Assembly: GCF_024704835.1 (NCBI RefSeq) | Contig: NZ_JAMXBE010000001.1 | Coordinates: forward strand, 62,001-126,000 | Direction of reading: 5' to 3' | Source: Parapedobacter tibetensis | Lineage (GTDB): Bacteria; Bacteroidota; Bacteroidia; Sphingobacteriales; Sphingobacteriaceae | Length of the DNA stretch: 64,000 bases | Shown here: in pieces, positions 49,401-56,753 of the stretch | Numbering within the stretch: the first letter of the stretch is position 1 | Layout: each line of letters starts with the position of its first letter | Program-made: the position numbers and the translations under genes | Notes under the pieces: model-generated | What the model was told of the DNA's origin: nothing | The model's database searches: none | Seen by the model: only the letters and a program-made list of their open reading frames with translations

Positions 49401-50521
49401 AAACGCAGCTCTACATGACCTCATTGACGGAAGACCTTTCCATGCGTGCCCTTGTAGAGCCTGTCAGGGATTTGAATATCGAATTGACCGCCGTGAAGCT
49501 GAATAACAAGAACTATTCTACCTCTTTCCAATACTCCGCTCAGGAAAACGACTTCAAAAGCCTTACACCCGTTACCACAGGCAATTACAGCATCTCATAC
49601 TTCTCCATTGGTACGGCCTTTAAGAACCCCGAGTCACTCTTCCGTGCCTTTGAGCAGAACAGACAAACTGTTTCCCAACGACTGGGTCAACTTAACCCCA
49701 ATTCATCTGGGCAGACCGGTGGTTTTGCGGATGGCTATGGCCGCACTAACCAAGATGTGGTGGTGAATGCTTTCCTAGCGGCGTATACGGGTAAGGATGC
49801 TAGTCGCAGCAAATTGGTAAACTTCCCTAATATCCCTTTCCCGAATTGGAATGTGACGTACAGTGGATTAGGCAAAATACCGCTTTTCAGTGAACTCCTG
49901 ACCTCCCTCACCCTACGTCATGGGTATAATACACGCTACTCCATCAACGGGTATAACTCCCTGATTCGGTATAACGAAACCAGTGGCTTCCCCTCCGAAC
50001 GGGATGTCAATGAAGATTTCCTGCCCGAATTCCAGTTCCAGCAGGTATCACTTTTTGAGCAGTTTGTCCCACTCATCGGATTTGATGCTCGGTTTAAGAA
50101 TAACATCACGGCAAACTCAGAATACCGGCGTGCCCGTACCCTGAACCTCAGCCTGCAAAACAGCCAATTGGCCATGCTGAGTGACCAGTCCTTTGTATTG
50201 GGCATGGGTTACCGTACCACAGGATTCAGGATGCCTTTCGGATGGTTCAGCAATTTCAAGATGAACAATGATCTGAATTTCAGACTGGACGTATCGCTCA
50301 ATGATCTGAAAACAATGGTATATCGCGCTGACATCAATGAAGCAGAAGTATCGGCGGGCAACAGGAGCATTTCTTACCGTCCGTCGGTTGATTATGTCAT
50401 CAACCAACGGTTCAATATCCGCCTGTTCTTCGACAGCAATTCAGTTCGGCCTTATACTTCACAGACGTTTGCCACCTCGTATGCCAATTTCGGATTTAAC
50501 CTGAGGGTAATGTTGCAATAG
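43481..50521 (+). CDS. sprA: SprA, outer-membrane translocon of the type IX secretion system
   Basis: A 2346-residue SprA/Sov protein. Signal peptide CLLLVLPFSLAIVTNTAGQ. Family signatures include YPLKDLPFLNLYPKRGAFDLSMPSNI, the repeated ADISIMAQRNTNANPMFNERQRRQWGFDFDQRIQMNLTGQIGDRLKL and C-terminal barrel strands such as YANFGFNLRVMLQ. In Flavobacterium johnsoniae SprA forms a 36-stranded barrel that passes folded cargo with C-terminal secretion domains; it is also needed for gliding. Start is TTG, since no ATG precedes the signal peptide in frame. The 262-base gap to ruvA is AT-rich with no clear promoter. Cargo may include the giant protein at 1-4452 (inference). Confidence 0.95.
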   Translation: MKRTILFRCLLLVLPFSLAIVTNTAGQTAIDSLKRDSIKLRYPLKDLPFLNLYPKRGAFDLSMPSNINREIIFDPLTRQYIIREKLGSRLYRPPQYLTIDEFQEYENSLLKSNYWRELSDRQLTNARQDRLIPTIYVQSEAFEKIFGGNTIDIIPRGSADISIMAQRNTNANPMFNERQRRQWGFDFDQRIQMNLTGQIGDRLKLTTNYNTEAQFDFENQIRLDYTGKDDDIIRRIELGNVSMPLNTTLISGTQALFGLKTQLQFGRLNVTGIFSQQRSQQREIVIKNGAQESEFALKADEYEDNQHYFLAQYFRDNFNRALSIAPIITTDVNITQIEVWISNRSNSVDDSRDVLALMDLGEVNAYNPIVQQGASRYPSTGIPGEPNQQLSNRLIPQLQEYDPNFRQTQSNAVQTFFSGTGRNDNYAKLTYARKLREGTEYTVDRRLGFISLNMPLNNDQILAVSYRYTAGGREYQVGEFSTDIPVTPSQPQMLVAKLLKNEILKTNLPIWDLMMKNIYSIGAYGVGQNNFRFNIFRIEDESGVERPAMYEGQNTQNKLWIQLTGLDRLNPQNSQRPDGFFDFLPGLTIDPERGKVMFPVIEPFGSDLARQFIQGAEQALIDKYTYQALYDSTKVIAQQFFPKQNRYLIKGTYESEVGTEFQLGAINVPRGSVQVFAGPAPLQEGVDFMVDYDIGRVRILNQALLQSGQPIRIKMENNQLFGLQQRTMVGGRLDYLVNDKLQLGGTIMNLTERPLTQKVNIGEEPISNTMWGLDMTYNSPSRWLTRMVDKIPFIDTKEASSISFYGEFAQLLPGHPRALNFAGTRSGISYIDDFENSRSFIDIKGAFNWQLSGTPQLFPEAQLMDDLASGFNRARLAFYNIDPIFYRNINLTPPNINNTELSKHRVREVLEQEVFPFRESTTGLPIFLSTLDLAFYPTIRGSYNYTTTSVNPDGTLANPRSRWGGMFRKIDAPDFEAQNIEFIEVWMMDPFLTNPGSQGGDLYFNLGNISEDILKDGRKAMENGMSPSGDLSQIDETNWGRVPRNQPVIQAFDNDPAARARQDIGLDGLSDADERGFHSNFLSQLQPQLNSMAALALSDDPSGDNFQYFRGTGLDNQNAGILKRYERFNGPEGNSKTPEQATGGVETSASTLLPDGEDINRDNNMNEAEEYYQYRISLQPQDMQVGQNYINDMHTAEVRLPNGTTEQVKWYQFRIPLSQYQERVGDIRDFKSIRFIRMFMTDFADTAVVRLAQMQLVRGEWRRYNSERNTAKVIADPSMGHVSLDNSTIEVAAVNIEQNGNRQPIPYVVPPGIERQLDWGNLNTNVQLNEQSLSLDVKNLRDGYGRAAYRTATNDFRAYGRLEMFIHAEGPNLQDGDFRAFIRVGTDDQFNYYQYDMPLKITQPGTRDPEVIWPQENRMNVRISLFQDAKEARNKATLNGQPWPIDVPFSYFDGANRVTILGQPDISKVRFYMLGVMNPLRGTEASIPNDDGLDKSGLFWFDEMRLTDFDDKGGWAAMARVNAQLADFANITVSGSKSTIGFGSIEQRIGERSRSDDLYLDFVTNAELGKFFPADYGLRIPLFFSYTNQTSTPEYNPLMPDIEMNSALANLSRNQRDSLLRVTQDYTTRRSFNLTNVRKIRTNIEKPVRPWDIENFSATYAYSQYYHRDYLTEISLQKNYRAALDYNFSSSNEKYLEPFKNIFKKKYQSLLGDFNFNLVPSLLHFRIDVNRIYNENTLRDNSPDNFLPSMGTLYNKNFTMNRIYGISWNLSKSLKLDFNATNYAIVDEPDGRLDGLKRDTLWDNFWRLGRTTDYNHMMNLTYSLPVHKIPGLDWVNVDARYGAQFNWQTEPLLSIQSADIDMGNSIQNSRTIQLNPTFNMAGLYNKFGFIRKNTGLDASGAGAFFTNLLTSIKNVNAAYTRVENTFLPGYTPRTNIMGYDFDHNAPGLGFLFGSQRDIRQRAAVNGWITTDTLQTQLYMTSLTEDLSMRALVEPVRDLNIELTAVKLNNKNYSTSFQYSAQENDFKSLTPVTTGNYSISYFSIGTAFKNPESLFRAFEQNRQTVSQRLGQLNPNSSGQTGGFADGYGRTNQDVVVNAFLAAYTGKDASRSKLVNFPNIPFPNWNVTYSGLGKIPLFSELLTSLTLRHGYNTRYSINGYNSLIRYNETSGFPSERDVNEDFLPEFQFQQVSLFEQFVPLIGFDARFKNNITANSEYRRARTLNLSLQNSQLAMLSDQSFVLGMGYRTTGFRMPFGWFSNFKMNNDLNFRLDVSLNDLKTMVYRADINEAEVSAGNRSISYRPSVDYVINQRFNIRLFFDSNSVRPYTSQTFATSYANFGFNLRVMLQ

Positions 50522-50535
50522 CCAAAAGAATTGGT

Positions 50536-50754
50536 TCAACTATCATACTCCCCTTGCAAGGCATACCAGCCAAATACGCACAGTCCGCCGGTAATGATGG
50601 GCATCAGGATGAATGTATAGATAATAGCGGGCACCAAATCTTCTGATTTATCACTTTGAAACTGCGGCAAGGCTTGGCTAATCAGCAGGTAATATCCTGC
50701 TGCAAGGCCAAGACCAATCCAAACGACACCTAATATTCTTTTTATCGTATTCAT
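50536..50754 (-). CDS. Small two-helix membrane protein (DUF6814-like)
   Basis: A 72-residue protein with two membrane segments, ILGVVWIGLGLAAGYYLLISQAL and IIYTFILMPIITGGLCVFGWYAL, and a short acidic tail. It lies 13 bases after the MFS transporter gene on the same strand, and similar small proteins follow such transporters in other Bacteroidota, so a role as transporter partner is plausible. The DUF6814 assignment is tentative. It converges with sprA across a 14-base gap. Confidence 0.7.
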   Translation of the reverse strand: MNTIKRILGVVWIGLGLAAGYYLLISQALPQFQSDKSEDLVPAIIYTFILMPIITGGLCVFGWYALQGEYDS

Positions 50755-50767
50755 AAATTCTCCTCGA

Positions 50768-52345
50768 TTATTGGACGTTCCGATTTTTATTCTTGATATA
50801 AAGCAACCCGATTACGAAACTTACACCTGCAATGATGATTGGGTACCATAATCCTTGAAGATAAGGTTTATCATGTGGCATGGAAGCCTCGCCAGTCCCC
50901 AAAACTTCGTTTGCCATCTGCGCCTTCGCAACCAGGTAAGTGGCCACTGCCGGTAACAATCCCCCGAATATCCCATTACCGATATGGTAAGGTAGCGACA
51001 TGGAGGTATACCGGATACGAACAGGGAACATCTCCACCAAGAAAGCTGCAATGGGCCCATATACCATGGTCACGTAAAGCACTTGGATAAATACGAGCAA
51101 AACAAGGGATGCAAATGTACTGTTCCCCACATGCACAGTTCCTTTGACCGTTGGCGCCGAATAATCAGCCGCATCAATCGGTTTCACCGATCGTACTTCT
51201 TCCTTGTATGTAGACCCATCATGATAGACTTTACTAATCGTGGTCACCTTTATGGATTCTCCTGTTTCGGTAGTGTGTATAAGGGGATCACTGGTTATCC
51301 GTTGATCGAGCAGCTCTTGTTTATTGCTTACATCGGCCAACTGATAGATACGATCATAAATGGGCCTGTAAGTCAATATAGCTAGCAACATACCGGTTAG
51401 CATCACCGCCTTCCGACCAATTTTATCCGATAGCCAGCCAAAAAAGACAAAGAAGCCGGTGCCTGCCAACAATGCAGCGCCTATGATGTAATTCGTCTGG
51501 TCAAAGTCGACTCGGCAGACACTTTGGAGGAAAGATAATGCATAAAACTGCCCGGTATACCAGATGACCCCCTGCCCCATGGTTGCCCCGAACAATGCCA
51601 ACAATACAAACTTGAAATTATATTTTTTTCCAAAAGATTCCTGCAGTGGATTCGATGAGGTTTTTCCTTCGCTTTTAGCTTTCTTGAAAAGCGGGGATTC
51701 ATCCATGTTCTTTCGAATAAAATAGGATACAACCACCATAACAGACGATATCAGGAACGGAACACGCCAGCCCCAAGCATCGAAAGCCTCTGCAGACATG
51801 CTACTTTTGGTAAGCATGATGACTCCAAGGGAAATAAAAAGACCGAAAGTAGCCGTGGTTTGAATCCAGGAAGTGCGGAGCCCCCGTTTGTGTGGTTCGG
51901 AGTATTCAGCCACATATGTAGCGGCCCCACCGTATTCCCCACCAAGTGCAAGCCCTTGTAATAGGCGCAATACCAATACGATAATAGGTGCTGCAAAACC
52001 AATGGTCTCATACCCAGGCACCAAGCCAATCGCACAGGTTGCTAACCCCATGACTAACAAGGTGACCATAAAGGTATATTTTCGGCCGATGATATCGCCC
52101 AGTCGGCCGAAAAATAAGGCTCCGAATGGCCGCACCACAAATCCTGCGGCGAATGTGGCTAATGTAGAAAGAAATGCAGCTGTAGGATTATCCGGTGGGA
52201 AAAATTTGGTAGAGATGACAATGGCTAGGCTACCAAAGATATAGAAATCATACCATTCAATCAGTGTGCCCAAGGAAGACGCACCGATGACTTTCCATAA
52301 GGTCTTTTTGTCGGGAGCCGTAACGACGGCTGGAGTTTCTTGCAT
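50768..52345 (-). CDS. MFS transporter, MHS family (ProP-like)
   Basis: A 525-residue major facilitator, metabolite:H+ symporter family. Signatures: SSLGTLIEWYDFYIFG, the loop 2-3 motif FGRLGDIIGRKYTFM, LLQGLALGGEYGGAATYVAEY, and FVFFGWLSDKIGRKAVML in the second half. Between about residues 325 and 415 sits an unusually long hydrophilic loop (YDRIYQLADVSNKQELLDQ... to ...VKGTVHVGNST), so the protein is longer than the usual 430-450. Substrates of the family include proline, betaine, citrate and other organic acids; none can be chosen here. Probably co-transcribed with the small protein downstream. Confidence 0.9.
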   Translation of the reverse strand: MQETPAVVTAPDKKTLWKVIGASSLGTLIEWYDFYIFGSLAIVISTKFFPPDNPTAAFLSTLATFAAGFVVRPFGALFFGRLGDIIGRKYTFMVTLLVMGLATCAIGLVPGYETIGFAAPIIVLVLRLLQGLALGGEYGGAATYVAEYSEPHKRGLRTSWIQTTATFGLFISLGVIMLTKSSMSAEAFDAWGWRVPFLISSVMVVVSYFIRKNMDESPLFKKAKSEGKTSSNPLQESFGKKYNFKFVLLALFGATMGQGVIWYTGQFYALSFLQSVCRVDFDQTNYIIGAALLAGTGFFVFFGWLSDKIGRKAVMLTGMLLAILTYRPIYDRIYQLADVSNKQELLDQRITSDPLIHTTETGESIKVTTISKVYHDGSTYKEEVRSVKPIDAADYSAPTVKGTVHVGNSTFASLVLLVFIQVLYVTMVYGPIAAFLVEMFPVRIRYTSMSLPYHIGNGIFGGLLPAVATYLVAKAQMANEVLGTGEASMPHDKPYLQGLWYPIIIAGVSFVIGLLYIKNKNRNVQ

Positions 52346-52522
52346 AAGTTAGCGTTATAATCGTAGGTGTTCAATGAGTTTGCTAAGGCTATTGATGAAA
52401 AGCGTAGCCATTTTGCTAAAATAAACTATTTGCCCAAATAGTTGCTAAATTATTTAAAAATGTACTATCATCAATCGTTTGCATGAAATACGCATCTTTA
52501 ATTCGTTTTAGCATAAGATTCC

Positions 52523-52530
52523 TATATTTG
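52523..52530 (+). promoter_or_regulatory. Possible -7 element for the GH20 gene
   Basis: TATATTTG matches TAnnTTTG, 38 bases before the ATG, but no TTG stands at the right distance upstream. Confidence 0.35.
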
Positions 52531-52568
52531 GACATTAGATAATCCTTTGTAATTGTTTTAACGAAATC

Positions 52569-54455
52569 ATGATAACGAAGAAATCACCTTCCATTTTTGC
52601 AGCATGTTTACTCATGACCACCATGGCAATGGCTCAACAATCGGCTCCCAATTTGGCCATTATTCCTGCCCCTACGGAAATCCAGACTTTGTCTGGGCAG
52701 TTCCCCATTGATGCGGCAACCAAAATTGCCTATGATAATGAATCCGATAAAAGGATCGCTGAGTTTTTCCAAGCTTATGTGCAGGAGACATTGAACATGG
52801 CCATTCCCTTTCAATCGGGCGCGGAAGGAAAATCCGTTATTCATTTTTCATCCAGCAATACCGACGGAATACCGAACCGAGAAGGGTACACACTTACCGT
52901 TTCCGCAGACCGTATTAGTTTGCAAGGCAAGGAAGCCGGTCTATTCTATGCGATGCAGACTTTGGTGCAGTTATTACCTGAAAAGGCAGGAGAACAATTG
53001 GCCATTCCCGCTGTATCCATTAAGGATGAACCACGTTACATGTACCGAGGCCTTCATCTCGATGTAGGCCGGCATATGTTCCCCGTTTCATTCATCAAGA
53101 AATATATTGATTTCATCGCGGCCTATAAGCTCAACAACTTCCACTGGCATCTTACCGAAGACCAGGGTTGGCGCATTGAGATCAAGAAATACCCGAAGCT
53201 GACCGAGATCGGTGCTTACCGTGACCAAACGCTTATCGGTAACTATAAAAAAGATGGCGATTATGATGGCACACGTTATGGTGGATTTTATACCCAAGAT
53301 GAGGTAAAGGAAATTGTAGCATACGCCGCTGAGCGGTATGTAAATGTTATTCCTGAAATCGAGCTTCCCGGCCACGCCCTAGGCGCCCTAGCTGCATACC
53401 CCCACCTGGGATGTGGCGACAACCCCGGACCTTACAAGGTGGCCCAAACTTGGGGTGTGTTTGACGATGTCTTCTGTGCGGGAAAAGAAGAGACCTTTGC
53501 CTTTTTGGAAGGTGTGCTTGACGAAGTCGTTGCGCTGTTCCCCAGTGAATACATCCACATCGGGGGAGATGAATGCCCTAAAACCAAATGGGAGACCTGC
53601 CCACACTGCCAAAAAAGGGTTAAGGATGAGGGCTTAAAGGATGAGCATGAACTGCAAAGCTATTTCATTCAGCGCATGGAGAAATACCTCAACAGCAAAG
53701 GCCGTCGCATCATCGGTTGGGATGAAATTCTCGAAGGCGGTTTGGCCCCCAATGCCACGGTGATGAGCTGGCGGGGTGAAGACGGTGGCATTGCAGCTGC
53801 AAAGCAAGGCCACGATGTCATCATGACAGCAAATAGCTATGGCCTTTATTTTGACCATAAACAAGGTCCAGATCCCAACCGTGAACCCTTGAACATCGGG
53901 GGATACTCCACATTACAGAAAGTGTACGCGGCAGACCCTACCCCTAAAGCACTGTCTGCCGAGGAGCAAAAGCACATCCTCGGCGTACAAGCCAATGTGT
54001 GGACGGAATATATGGAAACCGATAAAAAAGTGGAATTCATGGTCTTACCACGCTTGTATGCACTTTCGGAAATTGCCTGGACAGATCCCTCGCGCAAAAA
54101 TTGGACGGATTTTTCGGAAGCGCGCGTACCGCAACACCTGGCCAAACTTGACCAAACGGAAACCGTATACCGTGTGCCAGAGGTCTTGGGTCTCAAAGAT
54201 ACGGTAATCTATGCCAGCGAATACACATTCCGAGCGTTGAAACCTTCGGTGGCAGGTGGAAAGATTTACTACACCATCGATAATTATAACCCTACGGATA
54301 CCGATTTGGAATACCAAGATGCGGTGAAAATAGTTGTGCCGGAAGGTAAGGAAAGGGTGTTCAAGGCGGTGGTAATCGCACCATCAGGACGACAAAGCAA
54401 TTATGTACGGGCGGTAATCGTAAACAGCAAAACACCCGAGGTGGCCAGTAAATAA
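52569..54455 (+). CDS. GH20 beta-N-acetylhexosaminidase, secreted
   Basis: A 628-residue GH20 enzyme. Signal peptide AACLLMTTMAMAQQ, an N-terminal GH20b-type domain (about 25-150: LAIIPAPTEIQTLSGQF), then the barrel beginning RYMYRGLHLDVGRHMFPVSFIKKYIDFIAAYKLNNFHWHLTEDQGWRIEIKKYP. The catalytic pair Asp334-Glu335 is in YIHIGGDECPKTKWE; IPEIELPGHA and QANVWTEYM are further active-site stretches. A C-terminal beta domain (YYTIDNYNPTDTDLEYQ) follows. It releases terminal GlcNAc or GalNAc by substrate-assisted catalysis, fitting downstream processing of GH18 products or N-glycans. Confidence 0.95.
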   Translation: MITKKSPSIFAACLLMTTMAMAQQSAPNLAIIPAPTEIQTLSGQFPIDAATKIAYDNESDKRIAEFFQAYVQETLNMAIPFQSGAEGKSVIHFSSSNTDGIPNREGYTLTVSADRISLQGKEAGLFYAMQTLVQLLPEKAGEQLAIPAVSIKDEPRYMYRGLHLDVGRHMFPVSFIKKYIDFIAAYKLNNFHWHLTEDQGWRIEIKKYPKLTEIGAYRDQTLIGNYKKDGDYDGTRYGGFYTQDEVKEIVAYAAERYVNVIPEIELPGHALGALAAYPHLGCGDNPGPYKVAQTWGVFDDVFCAGKEETFAFLEGVLDEVVALFPSEYIHIGGDECPKTKWETCPHCQKRVKDEGLKDEHELQSYFIQRMEKYLNSKGRRIIGWDEILEGGLAPNATVMSWRGEDGGIAAAKQGHDVIMTANSYGLYFDHKQGPDPNREPLNIGGYSTLQKVYAADPTPKALSAEEQKHILGVQANVWTEYMETDKKVEFMVLPRLYALSEIAWTDPSRKNWTDFSEARVPQHLAKLDQTETVYRVPEVLGLKDTVIYASEYTFRALKPSVAGGKIYYTIDNYNPTDTDLEYQDAVKIVVPEGKERVFKAVVIAPSGRQSNYVRAVIVNSKTPEVASK

Positions 54456-54539
54456 TCGAAGTTTGTCACCTCGATGACAAAACCCATGCGATTTCTGTAT
54501 ATTTTTGCAGTAATCACATGGGTTTTATTTTTCGTCATC

Positions 54540-55007
54540 ATGGCAGAAGAACTATTTATAGCTAGGGGCACCAAGGAAGAACAATACCAAGCCTTATTGC
54601 CGCAGATTGAAGCGCTGGTTTCCGGAGAACCTGACTTGATTGCCAACATGGCTAATGTATCGGCTGTACTCAAGGCGCAATTTGGCTTCCTTTGGGTAGG
54701 ATTCTACCTCGTTAAAGCGGAGCAACTCGTGTTGGGTCCTTTCCAAGGCCCATTGGCCTGCACCCGTATTGCTAAAGGCAAGGGCGTATGCGGCACGGCT
54801 TGGGAACGTGGAGAAACACTCATCGTATCCGATGTGGACGCTTTCCCCGGCCACATTGCATGCAGTTCGCTATCAAAATCAGAGCTAGTGGTTCCCCTTT
54901 TCCATGAGGGCGAAGTCATTGCGGTTTTGGATGTGGATAGTGAGCAACTGGACGATTTGGATGAGGTGGATGCGAAATATCTGGAGCGAATGCTGAAATT
55001 CCTTTGA
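54540..55007 (+). CDS. msrC: Free methionine-R-sulfoxide reductase (GAF domain)
   Basis: A 155-residue single GAF-domain protein of the fRMsr/YebR type, which reduces free methionine-(R)-sulfoxide. The fold shows ANVSAVLKAQFGFLWVGFYLV, LVLGPFQGPLACTRIAKGKGVCGTAWE, and DVDAFPGHIACSSLSKSELVVPLF; the three cysteines in this stretch correspond to the conserved catalytic and resolving positions. The ATG at 54540 matches family length; the frame is open from 54474, but those residues span an inverted repeat (AAAACCCATG/CATGGGTTTT) and look untranslated. Gene symbol by family similarity. Confidence 0.88.
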   Translation: MAEELFIARGTKEEQYQALLPQIEALVSGEPDLIANMANVSAVLKAQFGFLWVGFYLVKAEQLVLGPFQGPLACTRIAKGKGVCGTAWERGETLIVSDVDAFPGHIACSSLSKSELVVPLFHEGEVIAVLDVDSEQLDDLDEVDAKYLERMLKFL

Positions 55008-55019
55008 TAATCCAGACTC

Positions 55020-55937
55020 CTATAGGGAAACATCCCATACCATCGCTTTTTTATCATCGCTTACGGAAATCAATTGGTCTTTGTAGCTATTCCATATGAT
55101 GTTATTGATGGATAGGAAATGGCTGTCAAAACCTTTCTCCAAACTGATGATGCGTAGCAGCTTAAAATCCTCTGCGGACCAAATTTTGATACTTTTATCC
55201 CGACTAGCCGTGGCGAAAATGGGTAGCGTAGGATGGTATTTGATGGCATACACCGTAAAGAGGTGTGGGGTAAACGTGTTAACTATTGAAAAATCCGTCC
55301 CATTAAGCACGTTCAATTGCGCGTCCCTTCCTCCAGTAAGTAAATATCGGCCATCGGGCGAAAAACAAAGTGAGGTGACCGGAAGGGTATGTGCCGCTAT
55401 CTCAGACACAAAGGAATAATCCAACGCATTGTATAGTTTCAGCTTGCCGTCTTTTGTGCCAAACACCACCCATTGCTCGTCATTACTGATGGCTATGGTT
55501 CGGACGGTTTGCTGCGCTACTTTAAAGTGGTACAATAGATTGAAATTGTCGGTATCCCATACCGAAACCGTACCATCTTCCGAGGACAGGATCATTTCGG
55601 GTTTCGTTTTAAAGGATTTAACATCGAAAACCGGTCGTTGGTGATGTGCAAGTTTCGCCAAGAGCTTAGCCGTACCGATGTCGACAACATGTACTTTACC
55701 TTCACGCGTACCGATGGCTAACAGGGAAGTATTTGGAAGCAGGTGTAGCGTATATACTGAAAATTGGACGGGATGTAGGATACGCGCAAAAGCCATAGTA
55801 TTCAAATCCCATTGCACCACTCCTTTATCATTGCCTCCGGTAAATACCATATGAGGCTCGGGTCCATTTTCCACAGCGAAAATTGGATTTTGATGACCTG
55901 ATAAGGTTCCTGCTTTATGGATTTGGAGTTTACTCAT
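55020..55937 (-). CDS. WD40-repeat beta-propeller protein
   Basis: A 305-residue protein of about seven WD40 repeats: LSGHQNPIFAVENGPEPHMVFTGGNDKGVVQWDL, KVHVVDIGTAKLLAKLAHHQRPVFDVKS, ILSSEDGTVSVWDTDNFNLLYHF, LKLYNALDYSFVSEIAAHTLPVTSLCFSPDGRYLLTGGRDAQL, FATASRDKSIKIWS and ISVSDDKKAMVWDV. No signal peptide, so cytosolic, probably a protein-binding scaffold; partner unknown. Start at 55937 (MSKLQIHKAGT). It follows hisIE on the same strand after a repeat-filled 110-base gap, so co-expression with the histidine genes is possible but functionally unexplained. Confidence 0.88.
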   Translation of the reverse strand: MSKLQIHKAGTLSGHQNPIFAVENGPEPHMVFTGGNDKGVVQWDLNTMAFARILHPVQFSVYTLHLLPNTSLLAIGTREGKVHVVDIGTAKLLAKLAHHQRPVFDVKSFKTKPEMILSSEDGTVSVWDTDNFNLLYHFKVAQQTVRTIAISNDEQWVVFGTKDGKLKLYNALDYSFVSEIAAHTLPVTSLCFSPDGRYLLTGGRDAQLNVLNGTDFSIVNTFTPHLFTVYAIKYHPTLPIFATASRDKSIKIWSAEDFKLLRIISLEKGFDSHFLSINNIIWNSYKDQLISVSDDKKAMVWDVSL

Positions 55938-55945
55938 CGTTCTTC

Positions 55946-56013
55946 TTTCACGCAAAGCTCGCTAAGACGCCTACGCTCTTGCCAAGTACGCCAAGGCTTT
56001 TCTTCCTGACTTT
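55946..56013. repeat. Dispersed repeat A, copy 2
   Basis: TTTCACGCAAAGCTCGC, AAGTACGCCAAG and TTTTCTTCCTGACTTT in the same order and spacing as 15804-15870, about 40 kb away. Confidence 0.75.
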
Positions 56014-56047
56014 CGAACTTCCCAACTTCCGGACTTTCAGACTTTCC
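56000..56047. repeat. 8-bp array, six units, abutting the hisIE stop
   Basis: TTCTTCCT, GACTTTCG, AACTTCCC, AACTTCCG, GACTTTCA, GACTTTCC in exact 8-bp steps, ending on the base next to the hisIE stop codon. It overlaps the end of dispersed repeat A. Confidence 0.75.
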
Positions 56048-56632
56048 CTACTGATGCCTATTCTCCAAATTTTTGGCGATGGCTTCCAATGGGATATTTT
56101 TCTCTCTCAACAACACCAATAAATGGAACAAGAGGTCGGATACCTCGTCGACAAAGCCCGAATCTTTTTCGGTCAATGCAGCAATTACGGTCTCAACGGC
56201 TTCCTCACCTACTTTTTGGGCGATTTTATTTAATCCACGTTCGTGCAATCTGTTTACATAAGAATCCACCGTAGGAAATTGGTAACGATTGTTAATGATG
56301 TTGACTAATTCAAAGATAAAATTCTGATTGTAGTCCGTATTGAAACAACTTCTGGTTCCCGTATGGCATGTCGGCCCTTTAGGCAATGCCTTGATCAATA
56401 TCGTATCATGGTCGCAATCGATATGTGTGCTTATGACGTCAAGGAAATGGCCGCTCTCCTCGCCCTTTGTCCACAGTCGGTTTTTACTCCGCGAGAAAAA
56501 GGTGACGCGTTGTTCTTCTTGGGTCTTCTGCCAAGCCTCTTCATTCATATGACCCAGCATCAATACTTCCAAGGTCTGGGCATGCTGTATGATGGCTGGG
56601 ATAAGGCCACCGCATTTTTCAAAATCCAACAT
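56048..56632 (-). CDS. hisIE: Bifunctional phosphoribosyl-AMP cyclohydrolase / phosphoribosyl-ATP pyrophosphatase
   Basis: A 194-residue fusion. HisI, about 1-105: EVLMLGHMNEEAWQKTQ, FFSRSKNRLWTKGEESGHFLDV, and metal-binding HIDCDHDTILIKALPKGPTCHTGTRSCF. HisE, about 110-194: SYVNRLHERGLNKIAQKVGEEAVETVIAAL and DEVSDLLFHLLVLLREKNIPLE. The two domains catalyse steps 3 and 2 of histidine synthesis. Last his gene of the minus-strand series, separated from hisF by an 8-bp array. Confidence 0.96.
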   Translation of the reverse strand: MLDFEKCGGLIPAIIQHAQTLEVLMLGHMNEEAWQKTQEEQRVTFFSRSKNRLWTKGEESGHFLDVISTHIDCDHDTILIKALPKGPTCHTGTRSCFNTDYNQNFIFELVNIINNRYQFPTVDSYVNRLHERGLNKIAQKVGEEAVETVIAALTEKDSGFVDEVSDLLFHLLVLLREKNIPLEAIAKNLENRHQ

Positions 56633-56649
56633 TTTTGCTTGTTCTTTTA

Positions 56650-56753
56650 TTTGCCGATTCGTTTATTTGCCGATTTGCTTATTCGTCTATTTGCTTTGTA
56701 CATCTTTACGAATCAGCGAATTCGCGCATTGGCGAATCAATACATCAGCTAAT
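56650..56753. repeat. 8-bp array, 13 units, with orientation switch, abutting the hisF stop
   Basis: From 56650, TTTGCCGA, TTCGTTTA, TTTGCCGA, TTTGCTTA, TTCGTCTA, TTTGCTTT follow in 8-bp steps. After GTACATCT the units read as the reverse complement type: TTACGAAT, CAGCGAAT, TCGCGCAT, TGGCGAAT, CAATACAT, CAGCTAAT. The array ends exactly at the hisF stop codon and fills nearly all of the hisF-hisIE gap. Confidence 0.8.

Noticed and set aside
54462-54481. Hairpin TTTGTCA/TGACAAA as terminator of the GH20 gene
   Set aside because: Short stem and no T run after it.
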